A stretch of 64,000 nucleotides of DNA from Dactylosporangium siamense (GCF_016862795.1 NZ_BONQ01000071.1:62001-126000); one strand, 5' to 3'. Positions 29,031 through 40,236 are shown, counted from the first letter of the stretch. Numbers and translations: made by a program. The notes: generated by a model not told the origin, from the letters alone.

Positions 29031-30082
29031 GCAGCGCACCCGAGCCTTCGGCGTTCTCGGCCGCGCTGTCCGCCGCGTTCGCCCGCCACGAACAGGATGT
29101 GCCCGTCGCCGCGGCACTGCGGCCGGCGATCGCCGCCGGGGTCCGCAAGCGCCGGACCCGCCGCCGCTGGACGCTGTCCGGCGCGGTCGCCTTCGTGCTG
29201 GCGCTCGCCGGCTCCATGCCGCTGGCGCTGCCGGACCGGGTGGTGCCGCCGGTCCACACCGAGTCGCTGCTGGCGGCGGGCAGCCCCGACGTCGGCAACT
29301 TCCTGCTGCTCGGCACCGACCGGCGGCCGGAGGCGGCGGGCGACACCGTGCGTGCCGACGCGATCCTGGTGCTGCACGTCGACGCCGACACCCGCACCGT
29401 GTATCAGCTGTCGATCCCCCGTGACCTGCTCGTCGAGGTGCCCGGCTTCGGCACGCAGCAGGTCGGGACCGCGTTCGTCTTCGGGGGATACGAGCTGACC
29501 TCCCGCATCGTGGGCAACCTCCTCGGCGTCCAGATCGACGGTGGCGCGGTCGTCGACTTCGCCGGCATGCAGCGGGTCACCGAGGCCGTCGGCGGCGTCG
29601 ACCTGTGCGTCGATCAGCAGACCGTCTCCATCCACCTCGGCTACGACCAGTCGACCGAGGGTGTGGTGCCGCTGCGGTCCGGGATGCAGCCCGTGATCTA
29701 CGAGCCGGGCTGCCGGCACTTCGCCGGCTGGCAGGCCCTGGACTACGTCCGGCAGCGCCAGTCGCTCGCCAACGGCGTCGAGGACCGCGACGCGCACGTG
29801 CGGCAGTACCTCGCCGCCCTGGCCCGGCAGCTCGCCGATCCGGTGAAGCTCGCCAAGGCGCTGCCGGTCGCGGGAAGCGCCATCGACCTGCACCTCGATG
29901 ACATGTCACTGCCGATGCTGGCCGGGATGCTGGCCGGCTTCGACCACTCGCGGGTGCCCGGGCTGAAACTGCCGGTCGGCCACGACCGCACGCTCCTGCC
30001 TTCCGGGGACGGCCTGGTGGGCGCGCTCCACGACGGGACCGTGCCGGCCTGGGCCGCGGCCCACCCGCAGTACGTGGGCTGA
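29027..30082 (+). CDS. LytR-CpsA-Psr (LCP) family membrane protein coupled to sigma factor
   Basis: 351 residues. A cytoplasmic stretch of about 48 residues (helical, ending RKRRTRRRW) precedes one membrane helix (LSGAVAFVLALAGSMPLAL) and an extracellular LCP domain. LCP signatures are NFLLLGTDRR, DTVRADAILVLHVDADTRTV, SIPRDLLVEVPG and ALDYVRQRQ with later RD pairs; the key Arg/Asp residues are present. LCP enzymes transfer glycopolymers from undecaprenyl carriers to peptidoglycan. ATG 29027 overlaps the sigma stop (ATGA). The short basic cytoplasmic head suggests it might also bind the sigma factor, a hypothesis. Confidence 0.9.
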   Translation: MSSAPEPSAFSAALSAAFARHEQDVPVAAALRPAIAAGVRKRRTRRRWTLSGAVAFVLALAGSMPLALPDRVVPPVHTESLLAAGSPDVGNFLLLGTDRRPEAAGDTVRADAILVLHVDADTRTVYQLSIPRDLLVEVPGFGTQQVGTAFVFGGYELTSRIVGNLLGVQIDGGAVVDFAGMQRVTEAVGGVDLCVDQQTVSIHLGYDQSTEGVVPLRSGMQPVIYEPGCRHFAGWQALDYVRQRQSLANGVEDRDAHVRQYLAALARQLADPVKLAKALPVAGSAIDLHLDDMSLPMLAGMLAGFDHSRVPGLKLPVGHDRTLLPSGDGLVGALHDGTVPAWAAAHPQYVG

Positions 30083-30092
30083 GGCGCCCCGG

Positions 30093-30311
30093 TCAGCGGT
30101 ACTCGTCGTCGATCGCCACCTCGCGGTCCTGTTCGACCGCGTCGTATTCGTTCGCATCCCACGGGTGGGTGCGGTTGACCACCTGCCCGAGGTCCTGCGG
30201 GTTGGCTGGGAGTGCCTGCTCCGCGGCGTCGGCGGGAGAGGCTTCCGGGTCACGCACGTCGGGGTCGAGCCGGTCGTCGAACGTCAGCAGATCCTCGTCG
30301 GGCTGAGTCAT
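30093..30311 (-). CDS. Small acidic hypothetical protein
   Basis: 72 residues, strongly acidic (DEDLLTFDDRLDPDVRDPE, then a Pro/Ala stretch and DREVAIDDEYR), probably disordered, no Cys, no membrane segment. GGGAGG lies 6 nt before ATG 30311, good support for a real start. Similar small acidic proteins are scattered through actinomycetes without known roles. It is convergent with the LCP gene (10 bp apart). Confidence 0.7.
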   Translation of the reverse strand: MTQPDEDLLTFDDRLDPDVRDPEASPADAAEQALPANPQDLGQVVNRTHPWDANEYDAVEQDREVAIDDEYR

Positions 30312-30518
30312 ACGGGTCCTCCCTCAGGTCTCTCCCACCGTACGACCGAATCGGCCGTAACGCTGCTGAGCCGGGCAATTCACCTCGTGCCCACCCTCCC
30401 GCCGTACACGTGCCGCGAGCGCTGCGAGATACTCCGTTGCAGGACAGCGCGGTCCTCGACGAGCCGCGCACGCCCGGCTCCAAACACCGCACGATCCAAA
30501 CAGCCAAGGAGCGCCGTC

Positions 30519-31544
<1,026 letters not shown>

Positions 31545-31550
31545 TTCCGT

Positions 31551-31587
31551 CGGAAAAGGCCCGGCTCATGGAGCCGGGCCTTTTCCG
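31551..31587. terminator. Strong bidirectional terminator after fba
   Basis: CGGAAAAGGCCCGGCTC, loop ATG, GAGCCGGGCCTTTTCCG: a perfect 17-bp stem with a T4 tract near its end on both strands, between convergent genes. Confidence 0.92.
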
Positions 31588-31593
31588 TCTGCC

Positions 31594-32814
31594 TCAGGCG
31601 GTCAGCAGCTCGGCGGCCTCGGCCACGTCGTCGGTGATGTGCAGCAGCTCGCGCAGGTCGCCGAGCGGGGATGCGGCCAGCAGCGGCTCCAGCAGGCCAC
31701 GGATCGGCAGGCGCTCGGTCCAGTGCTGGACCCCGAGGAACACGAACGGGCCGCTCCCGCCGTCGGTGGCGTAGAACGTCTTCGTCGCGGCCTGGAAGAT
31801 CTCCTGGACCGTGCCCGCCATGCCCGGCGCGAAGACGATCCCGCCCCGCGACAGGCGCAGGATCGTGTCCTCGCGGATGGCGTTGGAGAAGTACTTCGCG
31901 ATCTTCGCGGCGAAGAGGTTGGCCGGCTCGTGGCCATACAGCCAGGTCGGGATCGCCAGGCCACCCCGCCGGGCCCAGGTCACCGGGTCGACCGCGACCT
32001 GGTCGGCGGGCTCGACCGAGTCCGGGGTCGGCGGGACCGGCCGGGCGAACGCGGCACGGACGTCCAGCGCCGCCCGCGTGAACGGGTCGTGGTCGTGGAA
32101 GTCGGGCGCCACCGACAGCCGGTCGATCGCGTCGGTGAGGACGTCCAGCGGCCGGTCGGCGAGGAACGCGCCCAGGTTGGCCGCCTCCATCACGCCCGGG
32201 CCGCCCCCGGTCACGACCAGGCGGTCGGCGCGGGCCAGCCGCCAGGCCAGCTCGGCGGCGTTGCGGTAGTCGGGTGCGCCGCGCGGCACGGCGTGGCCGC
32301 CCATGATGCCGATCGCGGCGGCCGGTCCCCGGGCGCCGATCCAGCCGGCGGTCACGTTGGCCAGCGCGTTGTCGATGCCGGAGTCGTGCATCCGTTGCAC
32401 TATCGCCTCACGGATCTCCGGCGTGGCTCCCCCGGTCGAGCGGAAGTGCTCATAGACCAGCGTGTCGAACATGCCGGCGAACCCGTCGGAGTCGAACCCG
32501 GCGGAGAGGTCGTCCGGCACGTACAGCTGCGACGGGTGCGTCGGATAGGGCACGCCGGCGAACTCGGGGACCACCACGGCCCGGCGCAGCAACAGGTCGA
32601 CAACCGCGTCCAGGGCCGCGAAGTGACACCCGATGAACAGGGTGTCCTGCACGTCCACGGCGGACAGGTCGACGGTGGACAGGTCGAGGCCCTGCACGAT
32701 CTTGGTGGCCAGCGAACCGGTGCGCAGATGGAACAGCAGCTCCTCCGGCGACTCGATCTCGTCCGGCGAGTGATCGTGCAGCGCTACCACGTCTGGCGGG
32801 GGCGGTGTGGGCAC
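31594..32814 (-). CDS. LOG-family (lysine-decarboxylase-like) nucleotide-binding protein
   Basis: 406 residues, larger than plant LOG cytokinin-activating enzymes (about 200) and nearer the size of bacterial nucleotide nucleosidase PpnN. The Rossmann core includes AIGIMGGHAVPRG, VVTGGGPGVMEAANLGAF and the catalytic-type loop APGMAGTVQEIF. The first 150 residues are an extra domain. Likely activity is hydrolysis of nucleoside 5'-monophosphates to base and ribose-5-phosphate. GTG 32814 (VPTPPPPDVV) is favoured over an ORF extension of 50 residues that has no family character. It is one step from fba only by position. Confidence 0.8.
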   Translation of the reverse strand: MPTPPPPDVVALHDHSPDEIESPEELLFHLRTGSLATKIVQGLDLSTVDLSAVDVQDTLFIGCHFAALDAVVDLLLRRAVVVPEFAGVPYPTHPSQLYVPDDLSAGFDSDGFAGMFDTLVYEHFRSTGGATPEIREAIVQRMHDSGIDNALANVTAGWIGARGPAAAIGIMGGHAVPRGAPDYRNAAELAWRLARADRLVVTGGGPGVMEAANLGAFLADRPLDVLTDAIDRLSVAPDFHDHDPFTRAALDVRAAFARPVPPTPDSVEPADQVAVDPVTWARRGGLAIPTWLYGHEPANLFAAKIAKYFSNAIREDTILRLSRGGIVFAPGMAGTVQEIFQAATKTFYATDGGSGPFVFLGVQHWTERLPIRGLLEPLLAASPLGDLRELLHITDDVAEAAELLTA

Positions 32815-32992
32815 CCAGTCATCTTGCCAGCCGGAGGAAAGGGCGATGACCCGACCATGAAGATCGGGCCATCGCGTAACCGGGTCCTGGGGAGGCTCCG
32901 GACTTCCCTTTCTAGTACCTGCATGAACCGGGCACACCCCCCGGTCGCGGGACGTACCCTCCACCGTTCAGCCAACCTGGTTGAATGGCTGC

Positions 32993-33409
32993 ATGCAGAA
33001 CCTGCTGCCACAGCCATCACCGACGTTGCTTCCCGCCGAGCCCGAGGCCGCCGCGAAGCTCGCCGCCGCCGCCGGTTCCGAGAAGGACGTCAAGGATGTC
33101 GCCGCGGCCCATCCTTCGTTCAGCGCCGCCTGGGCCGAGCTCGCCGAGATCGCCCTCGCCGACGGCGAGCCGGTGACGGCCTATGCCTATGCCCGCACCG
33201 GCTACCACCGGGGCCTCGACCAGCTGCGCCGCAGCGGCTGGCGCGGCGCCGGTCCCGTGCCGTGGTCGCACGAGCCCAACCGTGGCTTCCTGCGGGCCCT
33301 GAGCGCGCTCGGCCTGGCCGCCGAGTCGATCGGGGAGTTCGAGGAGGCCGAGCGCTGCGCCCAGTTCCTCAACGACAGCGACCCGGCCGCCACGGCCGCC
33401 CTCCGCTGA
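32993..33409 (+). CDS. DUF3151 protein
   Basis: 138 residues. Recognisable DUF3151 pattern: HPSFSAAWAELAEIAL, AYAYARTGYHRGLDQLRR, SGWRGAGPVPWSHEPN and GFLRALSALGLAAESIGE. It looks like a small tetratricopeptide-type helical protein found across actinobacteria near fba/purA, function unknown. Start ATG 32993 has TTGAAT ending 6 nt before it, possible leaderless start; an ATG four codons earlier (32981) is in the promoter. It faces the ParA-like gene convergently with 1 bp between stops. Confidence 0.85.
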   Translation: MQNLLPQPSPTLLPAEPEAAAKLAAAAGSEKDVKDVAAAHPSFSAAWAELAEIALADGEPVTAYAYARTGYHRGLDQLRRSGWRGAGPVPWSHEPNRGFLRALSALGLAAESIGEFEEAERCAQFLNDSDPAATAALR

Positions 33410-33410
33410 C

Positions 33411-35255
33411 TCAGAGTCCTTCCGAGATGGCCGCGGCGACCTTCAACCAGGCGTCGCGGCTCGCGGACGACAGTCCCGCGTAGCGGATCGGCTCGCCCGA
33501 GTCGATGACGCGTTCGTAGGGCGCCAGCAGCACCGTCCTGGTCCGCGCCGCGAAGTGCTGGGTGATCGCCGGGACGTCGAGGTGCCGGCGGCTCGGTGGC
33601 ATCGACACCACGGTCACCGCCTGCCGGACCAGCCGCTGCCGGCCGTGCTGCTCCAGGTGGTCCAGCATCCTCGACGCCGTCTCCGCGGAGTCGTTGCGGG
33701 CCGACATCGTCACCACCAGCTGGTCCGTCGCGTCGATCGCGGCCTGCCAGTTCTCCGCGCGGACGTTGTTGCCGGTGTCGACCACGATCAGCTTGTAGAA
33801 CCGGCTGACCACGTCCCGGATCTCCCCGAACGACAGCGCCGTGAGCATCTCGCCGGCCGTCGCGGACTCGTCGCTGGCGAGCACGTCGAACATGCCCTCG
33901 CCCTGCGCCCGCACGTACTGCGACAGGTCACCGACCCGGCCCTGCGCGCCCTTGAAATGGTTCAGGTCCCGCAGCAGGTCGCGCACCGTGCGGGAGTGGA
34001 AGTCCTGCTGCGCGCGCATGCCGAGGGTGCCCTGGGTCTCGTTGTTGTCCCAGGCCAGCACGTATCCGCCGCGCTTCTGCCCGAACGTCATCGCCAGCAG
34101 CAGCACCGCGACGGTCTTGCCGGCGCCGCCCTTCGGGTTGACCACGGTCACCTGCCGCAGGCCGCCGAAGTTGCGCCGCACGAGGTCGACGTCGAGCCGG
34201 TACTCCTGCTCCCGCCGCCCCGGGCCGAACGACAGCATGCCGAACGTGCCCTTGGACACCGCGCCACGCACGCCACGCGCGGCGCTCGGGTCGGCCGGCC
34301 GGTTCTGCCGGCGCCGGGCGAACTCCTCCGCGGTCGGCGTGCTGCCGTCCGACCAGGTCAACTCCGGCAGTGTCTCGGCCGGCGGCACCCCGGGCACCGG
34401 CGGGCCGGGCGCACCGGGATAGGTCGGATAGGCCGGCTGCGCGGGCTGGACCGGCGGCGGGAAGTATCCGGTCGTCGGCGCCGGTCCGGGGTACGCCGGT
34501 GGCGTCGGGTGCGCGGGCGGTGCCGCGTGCGTCGGCGGCGCCGGCTGCGCGGAGTACGGCGGGTACGCGGACGGCGGACCGTAGGTGTTCGGCGCGGCGT
34601 GCGGGGGTGCCGGCGGTGGCGGCAGTGTGGGCGGCGCCGGCTGCGGGGGGTGCATGACCGGCGGCCGGGGCACGGGCACACCGTTGGTCGGCGGCGCGGC
34701 CGCCCCGGGCAGGGAGGTCCCGTCCCGATCGGGCCCGCCCGGGACGGGAACGGCCGCGGCACCGGCGACCGGGACGGCGGTCGAGCCGGAGAGCGGCACC
34801 GCAGCAGCGGTCCCGGAGGCCGGCGATCGGACCGGGGCGCCGGACACCGGCACGTGCGGGACCGGCTGGCCGTGCTGGATCCCGCCGCCGTGCTGGTCGC
34901 CATACGCCGGCGGTGACTCGAGCCACGGCCCGGGAGGTCCGACGTCACCGTGGGGTTGCTGCGCCGCCGGTGGGCCGGACCAGACGAGACCGGGCCGGCC
35001 GGGCGGCTGCGACCACGGCGAGCCGACATGCTCGGCCCCATCCACCGGCGGGTCACCCGGCAGGTCGGGGCCGGTGGCGTCGGGCGGGCCGGCGACGGCG
35101 CCCGCGTTGGTCGGCGGGCCGGTGGTCGGCTCCTGGACGTGCAGGACCTCGGTGCCGTCGGCGTTGTTCGCGGACTGCGCCGGGCCCGCGCTGACGGGCC
35201 GTTCGGTGCGCCGCCCCGAGATGATCTCGTCCGGCGGCCAGAGTGCGTCGCTCAC
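33411..35255 (-). CDS. Proline-rich MinD/ParA-like ATPase (EspI-like architecture)
   Basis: 614 residues. Residues 1-310 are low-complexity Pro/Gly/Ala/Thr with repeated PP and PTHAAPP-like patterns. Residues 360-614 are a ParA/MinD-type ATPase with deviant Walker A PKGGAGKT (Lys380) and Walker B-like LIVVDTGNN. The first 30 residues are a conserved-looking acidic head (DALWPPDEIISGRR). The same order, Pro-rich head plus MinD-like ATPase, occurs in mycobacterial EspI of ESX-1 and related septum/secretion ATPases. GTG 35255 follows GGAGGGG. No ESX or tad gene is adjacent. Partner unknown. Confidence 0.85.
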   Translation of the reverse strand: MSDALWPPDEIISGRRTERPVSAGPAQSANNADGTEVLHVQEPTTGPPTNAGAVAGPPDATGPDLPGDPPVDGAEHVGSPWSQPPGRPGLVWSGPPAAQQPHGDVGPPGPWLESPPAYGDQHGGGIQHGQPVPHVPVSGAPVRSPASGTAAAVPLSGSTAVPVAGAAAVPVPGGPDRDGTSLPGAAAPPTNGVPVPRPPVMHPPQPAPPTLPPPPAPPHAAPNTYGPPSAYPPYSAQPAPPTHAAPPAHPTPPAYPGPAPTTGYFPPPVQPAQPAYPTYPGAPGPPVPGVPPAETLPELTWSDGSTPTAEEFARRRQNRPADPSAARGVRGAVSKGTFGMLSFGPGRREQEYRLDVDLVRRNFGGLRQVTVVNPKGGAGKTVAVLLLAMTFGQKRGGYVLAWDNNETQGTLGMRAQQDFHSRTVRDLLRDLNHFKGAQGRVGDLSQYVRAQGEGMFDVLASDESATAGEMLTALSFGEIRDVVSRFYKLIVVDTGNNVRAENWQAAIDATDQLVVTMSARNDSAETASRMLDHLEQHGRQRLVRQAVTVVSMPPSRRHLDVPAITQHFAARTRTVLLAPYERVIDSGEPIRYAGLSSASRDAWLKVAAAISEGL

Positions 35256-35319
35256 AGTTGGTCCCCTCCCGCTGCTCCCCACCGTATGCGAGTCCGCACA
35301 GTATGCGTAGGCGGCGCCA

Positions 35320-36276
35320 TCAGGGCACGTGGACAGCCCAAGCGGCGCGTTCCATCCACCAGGACCGCTTCCTGGTGAGGGTGCCCTCGGCGCCGTCGTC
35401 GATGAAGGGGACATCGGTGCGGGGCGTGATCGCGACCGCGCGGCCGTGCGCGCGCCGGACCTCGATCTCGACCCGGGGGCGGCGGAACAGCGACCGGGAG
35501 GCCCGCGGCACCGCGACGGCCACGTCCAGGACACCGTCGCTCATGTCGGGGGACAGCACGAGCGGCAGGCCGTCGACGGTCGCATACCGCGAGGCGTTGG
35601 CGACCACGGACATGAGGACGGGCTCGGTGCCGTCGGCGAGGACGGCGTCGTCGACCTCCACCCGGGCCAGGAACGTGCTGGCCGAGCCGCTCGCGTCGAC
35701 CCCGCCGACCAGCACGCCGTCGAGGGTGACCGAGCCGGCGTCGTTGCGGAGCAGGTCGAGGCGGCGGACGTTGCCGCCGAGGACGGCCGCGGCGACGTCG
35801 GCCGGGCTGCGGGGCAGGCCGAGCCGGGTGACGAGGTCGGTCGAGTCGGGGCCCAGCGGCAGGACACCGATCGGTGGCAGGTCCGGCAGGGTCCGGTCGT
35901 CCGGGATCGTCCCCTCGGCGAGCGACCGCTTGCTGGGCGCCGGCGCGTACATCCTGACCAGGCGCCGCATGACCGCCCGGAGCTGCCCGTCGGCGGCGGT
36001 GGCCACGATCAGCCGCACGTCGGGCAGGGCCTTCAGCGCGGCGTCGATCTCGGCGTCCGTGTGCGCGACGACGGTCTCGACCTGAGCGCTTGCGGTGCGA
36101 AGCGCGTCGCGACAGGCAAGAATGGGAGTACGCGTGCCGCACGCGCGCGGAGACGAATCGGCAAGGGACGCCTCACTGGGCTGCGCAGCGAGGTGCCCGT
36201 TTTCGCAGGCACAGGACGTGCCTTCGCCGAGCGCGAGCACCACCACGTCGACCACCGTTGTCAACCTGCCTTTCAC
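35320..36276 (-). CDS. Diacylglycerol-kinase-like protein with eroded catalytic motifs
   Basis: 318 residues. The fold is recognisable (LIVAT, PPIGVLPLGPDSTDLVTRLGLP, GNVRRLDLLRND and the C-terminal beta sandwich), but the nucleotide loop GGDGT is A94-A95-D96-G97-Q98, and the substrate-binding GTGNDFAR is GPDSTDLV. The N-terminus also lacks the usual NPxSG opening. Catalysis is therefore doubtful; a lipid-binding or regulatory role is possible. GTG 36276 is the longest start; another GTG at 36255 has an AAAGGCAGG stretch before it. Divergent from purA over 68 bp and upstream of the ParA-like gene. Confidence 0.7.
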   Translation of the reverse strand: MKGRLTTVVDVVVLALGEGTSCACENGHLAAQPSEASLADSSPRACGTRTPILACRDALRTASAQVETVVAHTDAEIDAALKALPDVRLIVATAADGQLRAVMRRLVRMYAPAPSKRSLAEGTIPDDRTLPDLPPIGVLPLGPDSTDLVTRLGLPRSPADVAAAVLGGNVRRLDLLRNDAGSVTLDGVLVGGVDASGSASTFLARVEVDDAVLADGTEPVLMSVVANASRYATVDGLPLVLSPDMSDGVLDVAVAVPRASRSLFRRPRVEIEVRRAHGRAVAITPRTDVPFIDDGAEGTLTRKRSWWMERAAWAVHVP

Positions 36277-36287
36277 GCGGTTGTTAG

Positions 36288-37631
<1,344 letters not shown>

Positions 37632-37639
37632 TCTGTCGC

Positions 37640-38893
37640 GTGCGCGTAATCCTGCTCGGCTCCGGCGGTCGTGAACACGCGATCGCCGCAGCTCTGGCCG
37701 CCGACCCCGCCGTGACCGACCTGATCGTGGCCCCGGGCAACCCGGGCACGGCCGCCATCGCGACGAATGCCGAGGTCGACGCGCTCGACCCGGACGCGGT
37801 GGCGGCCCTCGCCGTGGAGTTGGCGGCCGACCTCGTCGTGGTCGGCCCGGAGGCGCCGCTGGTCGCCGGGGTCGCCGACGCGGTCCGCGCGAAGGGCATC
37901 GCGTGCTTCGGCCCGTCGCAGGCCGCGGCGCAGCTGGAGGGCTCGAAGGCGTTCGCGAAGGACGTGATGCGGGCGGCGGGCGTGCCCACCGCCCGCTCGT
38001 TCGTCTGCACCTCCGCGGCGGAGGTGGCCGGCGCGCTCGACGCGTTCGGCCCGCCCTACGTGGTGAAGGACGACGGCCTGGCCGCCGGGAAGGGTGTCGT
38101 CGTCACCGACAGCCGCGACGAGGCCCTCGCGCACGGCGCCGCCTGCGAGCGGGTCGTCGTCGAGGAGTACCTCGCCGGTCCCGAGGTGTCCCTGTTCGTC
38201 GTCACCGACGGCACCGCCGCGGTGCCGCTGCAGCCGGCCCAGGACTTCAAGCGCATCGGCGACGGCGACGCCGGCCCCAACACCGGCGGCATGGGCGCGT
38301 ATTCGCCGCTCGCGTGGGCTCCGGAGGGCCTGGTCGACGAGGTGATGGCGACCGTTGTCCAGCCGACCCTGGCCGAGATGCGCCACCGCGGCACGCCGTT
38401 CTCCGGGGTGCTCTATGTCGGCCTGGCGCTGACCGCCGACGGTCCGAAGGTCATCGAGTACAACTGCCGCTTCGGTGATCCGGAGACCCAGGTCGTCCTG
38501 GCCCGCCTCGAGACGCCCCTCGCCGGGATCCTGCACGCCGCGGCGGTCGGCCGGCTCGCCGAGGACCCGCCGCTGGCGTGGCGCCCGGGCTCGGCCGTGT
38601 GCGTGGTCATGGCCAGCGCCGGCTACCCGGAGTCGGCCCGCAAGGGTGACGTCATCACCGGCGCCGACGGTGTCCCCGGCGTCATCCACGCCGGCACCGC
38701 CCGCCGCGCCGACGGCGCCCTGGTGACCGGCGGCGGCCGGGTGCTGACCTGCACCGCCACCGGCGACACCCTGGCCGAGGCGCGCGCAGCGGCGTATCGC
38801 ATCGTCGACGGCGTCACGTTCGACGGCGAGCAGCACCGCACCGACATCGCCCTGGCCGCCCTGCAGGACAGGGTCGTGATTCCCGCGAAGTAG
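37640..38893 (+). CDS. purD: Phosphoribosylamine-glycine ligase
   Basis: 417 residues, ATP-grasp enzyme making GAR, second step of purine synthesis. GSGGREHAIAAALA opens the N-terminal domain. The ATP-grasp core has FAKDVMRAAGVPTA, YVVKDDGLAAGKGVVV and VEEYLAGPEVSLFVV; the C-terminal half has NTGGMGAYSP, YNCRFGDPETQ and VVMASAGYP. Start GTG 37640 lies 8 nt after purA. All catalytic regions are intact. Confidence 0.97.
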   Translation: MRVILLGSGGREHAIAAALAADPAVTDLIVAPGNPGTAAIATNAEVDALDPDAVAALAVELAADLVVVGPEAPLVAGVADAVRAKGIACFGPSQAAAQLEGSKAFAKDVMRAAGVPTARSFVCTSAAEVAGALDAFGPPYVVKDDGLAAGKGVVVTDSRDEALAHGAACERVVVEEYLAGPEVSLFVVTDGTAAVPLQPAQDFKRIGDGDAGPNTGGMGAYSPLAWAPEGLVDEVMATVVQPTLAEMRHRGTPFSGVLYVGLALTADGPKVIEYNCRFGDPETQVVLARLETPLAGILHAAAVGRLAEDPPLAWRPGSAVCVVMASAGYPESARKGDVITGADGVPGVIHAGTARRADGALVTGGGRVLTCTATGDTLAEARAAAYRIVDGVTFDGEQHRTDIALAALQDRVVIPAK

Positions 38894-38920
38894 GCAACCC
38901 CGCGTGACTCCGCCTCCGTT
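38894..38920 (+). promoter_or_regulatory. Candidate ECF-type promoter of the second sigma gene
   Basis: GCAACC (38894-38899), 17-nt spacer, CGTT (38917-38920), directly after the purD stop. It is similar in layout to 28475-28500 ahead of the other SigE-family gene. Confidence 0.4.
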
Positions 38921-38953
38921 CACCCGGTGAACCCGAACGGGGAGGGAGCACGG

Positions 38954-39445
38954 ATGTCGACCGAGCAGGCCTACCGCGACTACGTCGCGGGCAACCTGGA
39001 CCGCCTGCGCCGCACCGCCTACCTGCTGTGCGGCGACTGGCACCTGGCCGACGACCTGACGTCGACGGTGCTGGTCAAGCTGCTGCGGCACTGGAAGCGC
39101 GCGGCGGCGATGGAGCACCGCGACGCATACGTGCGACGCATGCTCATGTCCGCCTGGCTGGACGAGCGGCGGCGCCCGTGGCGGCGCGAGTCGTCCACCG
39201 ACCGGCTGCCGGACCGGACCGCCGCGGCTGCCGACGCCGACCGGCGGCTCGACGTGCTCTCCCTCCTCGCCGGGCTGCCCCCGCGCCGCCGGGCCGTGCT
39301 GGTCCTGCGGTACTTCTGCGACCTGTCCGTCGAGGAGACCGCACAGGCGCTCGGCTGCAGCGAGGGCACCGTGAAGAGCCAGGCCGCCCGGGCGTTGGAG
39401 TCGCTGCGGGCCGGCCTCGAGGAGGGAGACCCGCTGTGGATCTGA
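38954..39445 (+). CDS. SigE-family ECF RNA polymerase sigma factor (second copy)
   Basis: 163 residues, related to but clearly distinct from the sigma factor at 28527. Region 2 (YVAGNLDRLRRTAYLLCGD, HLADDLTSTVLVKLLRHWKR) and region 4 (LPPRRRAVLVLRYFCDLSVEETAQALGC, then EGTVKSQAARALESL) are present. ATG 38954 is preceded by GGGAGGGAG; the longer start at 38927 is upstream of that ribosome site. It overlaps the next gene by 10 nt. The pair is a sigma/membrane-partner module like the sigma/LCP pair. Confidence 0.9.
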   Translation: MSTEQAYRDYVAGNLDRLRRTAYLLCGDWHLADDLTSTVLVKLLRHWKRAAAMEHRDAYVRRMLMSAWLDERRRPWRRESSTDRLPDRTAAAADADRRLDVLSLLAGLPPRRRAVLVLRYFCDLSVEETAQALGCSEGTVKSQAARALESLRAGLEEGDPLWI

Positions 39446-40236
39446 CCCAGGCCATGCTCGCCGCCACCGCGAATCCGCCACCCACCGGCATCGACGTCGA
39501 CCAGCTGATCACCGGCGAGCGCCGGCGGACCCGCCGCCTGCACGCGGTCACCGGGGTCGCGGTCGCCGCCGCGCTGGCGGCCGGGATGGTCGCACTGCCG
39601 CAGTTGCTGCCGCAGAAGCCCTCCGGCCAGAGCCCGGGCCTGGCCCCGCCGTCGACGGCGACAAGAGCGACCCGGTCGCCGGCCGCCTGCGTCACGCCAT
39701 CGCCGACGGTGAACGTGCCACCCGGCGGCAAGGAAACCGTCCAGCCGAGGCCGGTGGTGCCGGTCACGGAATCCTGCGGTGCCGCGATCGCCCGGCTCAG
39801 CGACGTGCTCACGGCGCTGCTGCCGGGGCTGGTGCCGGGTGCGACGTTCACCAACGCTCGGGACGGCAGCCCGCTGCCGGCGAACGTCGAGCGGTCGGGG
39901 CCTCCGGCGATTGCGTACAACGCGGGGTTCAACGTCCAGAACGGGGTCATGTCGGTGAAGATCGAGGCGTCCGAGGAGACGCCCGCCCAGTACCGGCCCT
40001 TCGCCCGGGAGCAGTGCGCGATCCCGGAGGCGCATTGCCGGTCCGCCACGATCGGCGGCGCCGAGCTGCTGATCCGCAGCAGCACTGAATATGGCATCGA
40101 CGTGTGGGCGGTGCGGCCTGACGGCGTGCTGCTGCTGGCGCTGACCCGCTCGCGGACCCCGGGTCAGCCGACCCCGCTCACCGAACAGCAGCTCATCGAC
40201 ATCGTCCTCGATCCGGCGCTGACGATGTACCCCTGA
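39436..40236 (+). CDS. Single-pass membrane protein, probable partner of the SigE-family sigma factor
   Basis: 266 residues. About 38 cytoplasmic residues ending in GERRRTRRLHAV, one membrane helix (TGVAVAAALAAGMVALPQLL), then an outside domain with a Pro/Thr linker and four Cys (CVTPSP, SCGAAIARL, EQCAIPEAHC) that could form two disulfides. No named domain recognised. GTG 39436 lies inside the end of the sigma gene. The layout, short basic cytoplasmic head, one helix and sensor-like ectodomain, suits an anti-sigma-like regulator; this is inference from arrangement. Confidence 0.75.
   Translation: MDLTQAMLAATANPPPTGIDVDQLITGERRRTRRLHAVTGVAVAAALAAGMVALPQLLPQKPSGQSPGLAPPSTATRATRSPAACVTPSPTVNVPPGGKETVQPRPVVPVTESCGAAIARLSDVLTALLPGLVPGATFTNARDGSPLPANVERSGPPAIAYNAGFNVQNGVMSVKIEASEETPAQYRPFAREQCAIPEAHCRSATIGGAELLIRSSTEYGIDVWAVRPDGVLLLALTRSRTPGQPTPLTEQQLIDIVLDPALTMYP

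Noticed and set aside
30165-30518. Long N-terminal extension of the aldolase
   Set aside because: The extension is not aldolase-like and precedes a good AAGGAG site at ATG 30519; it is the 5' untranslated region.
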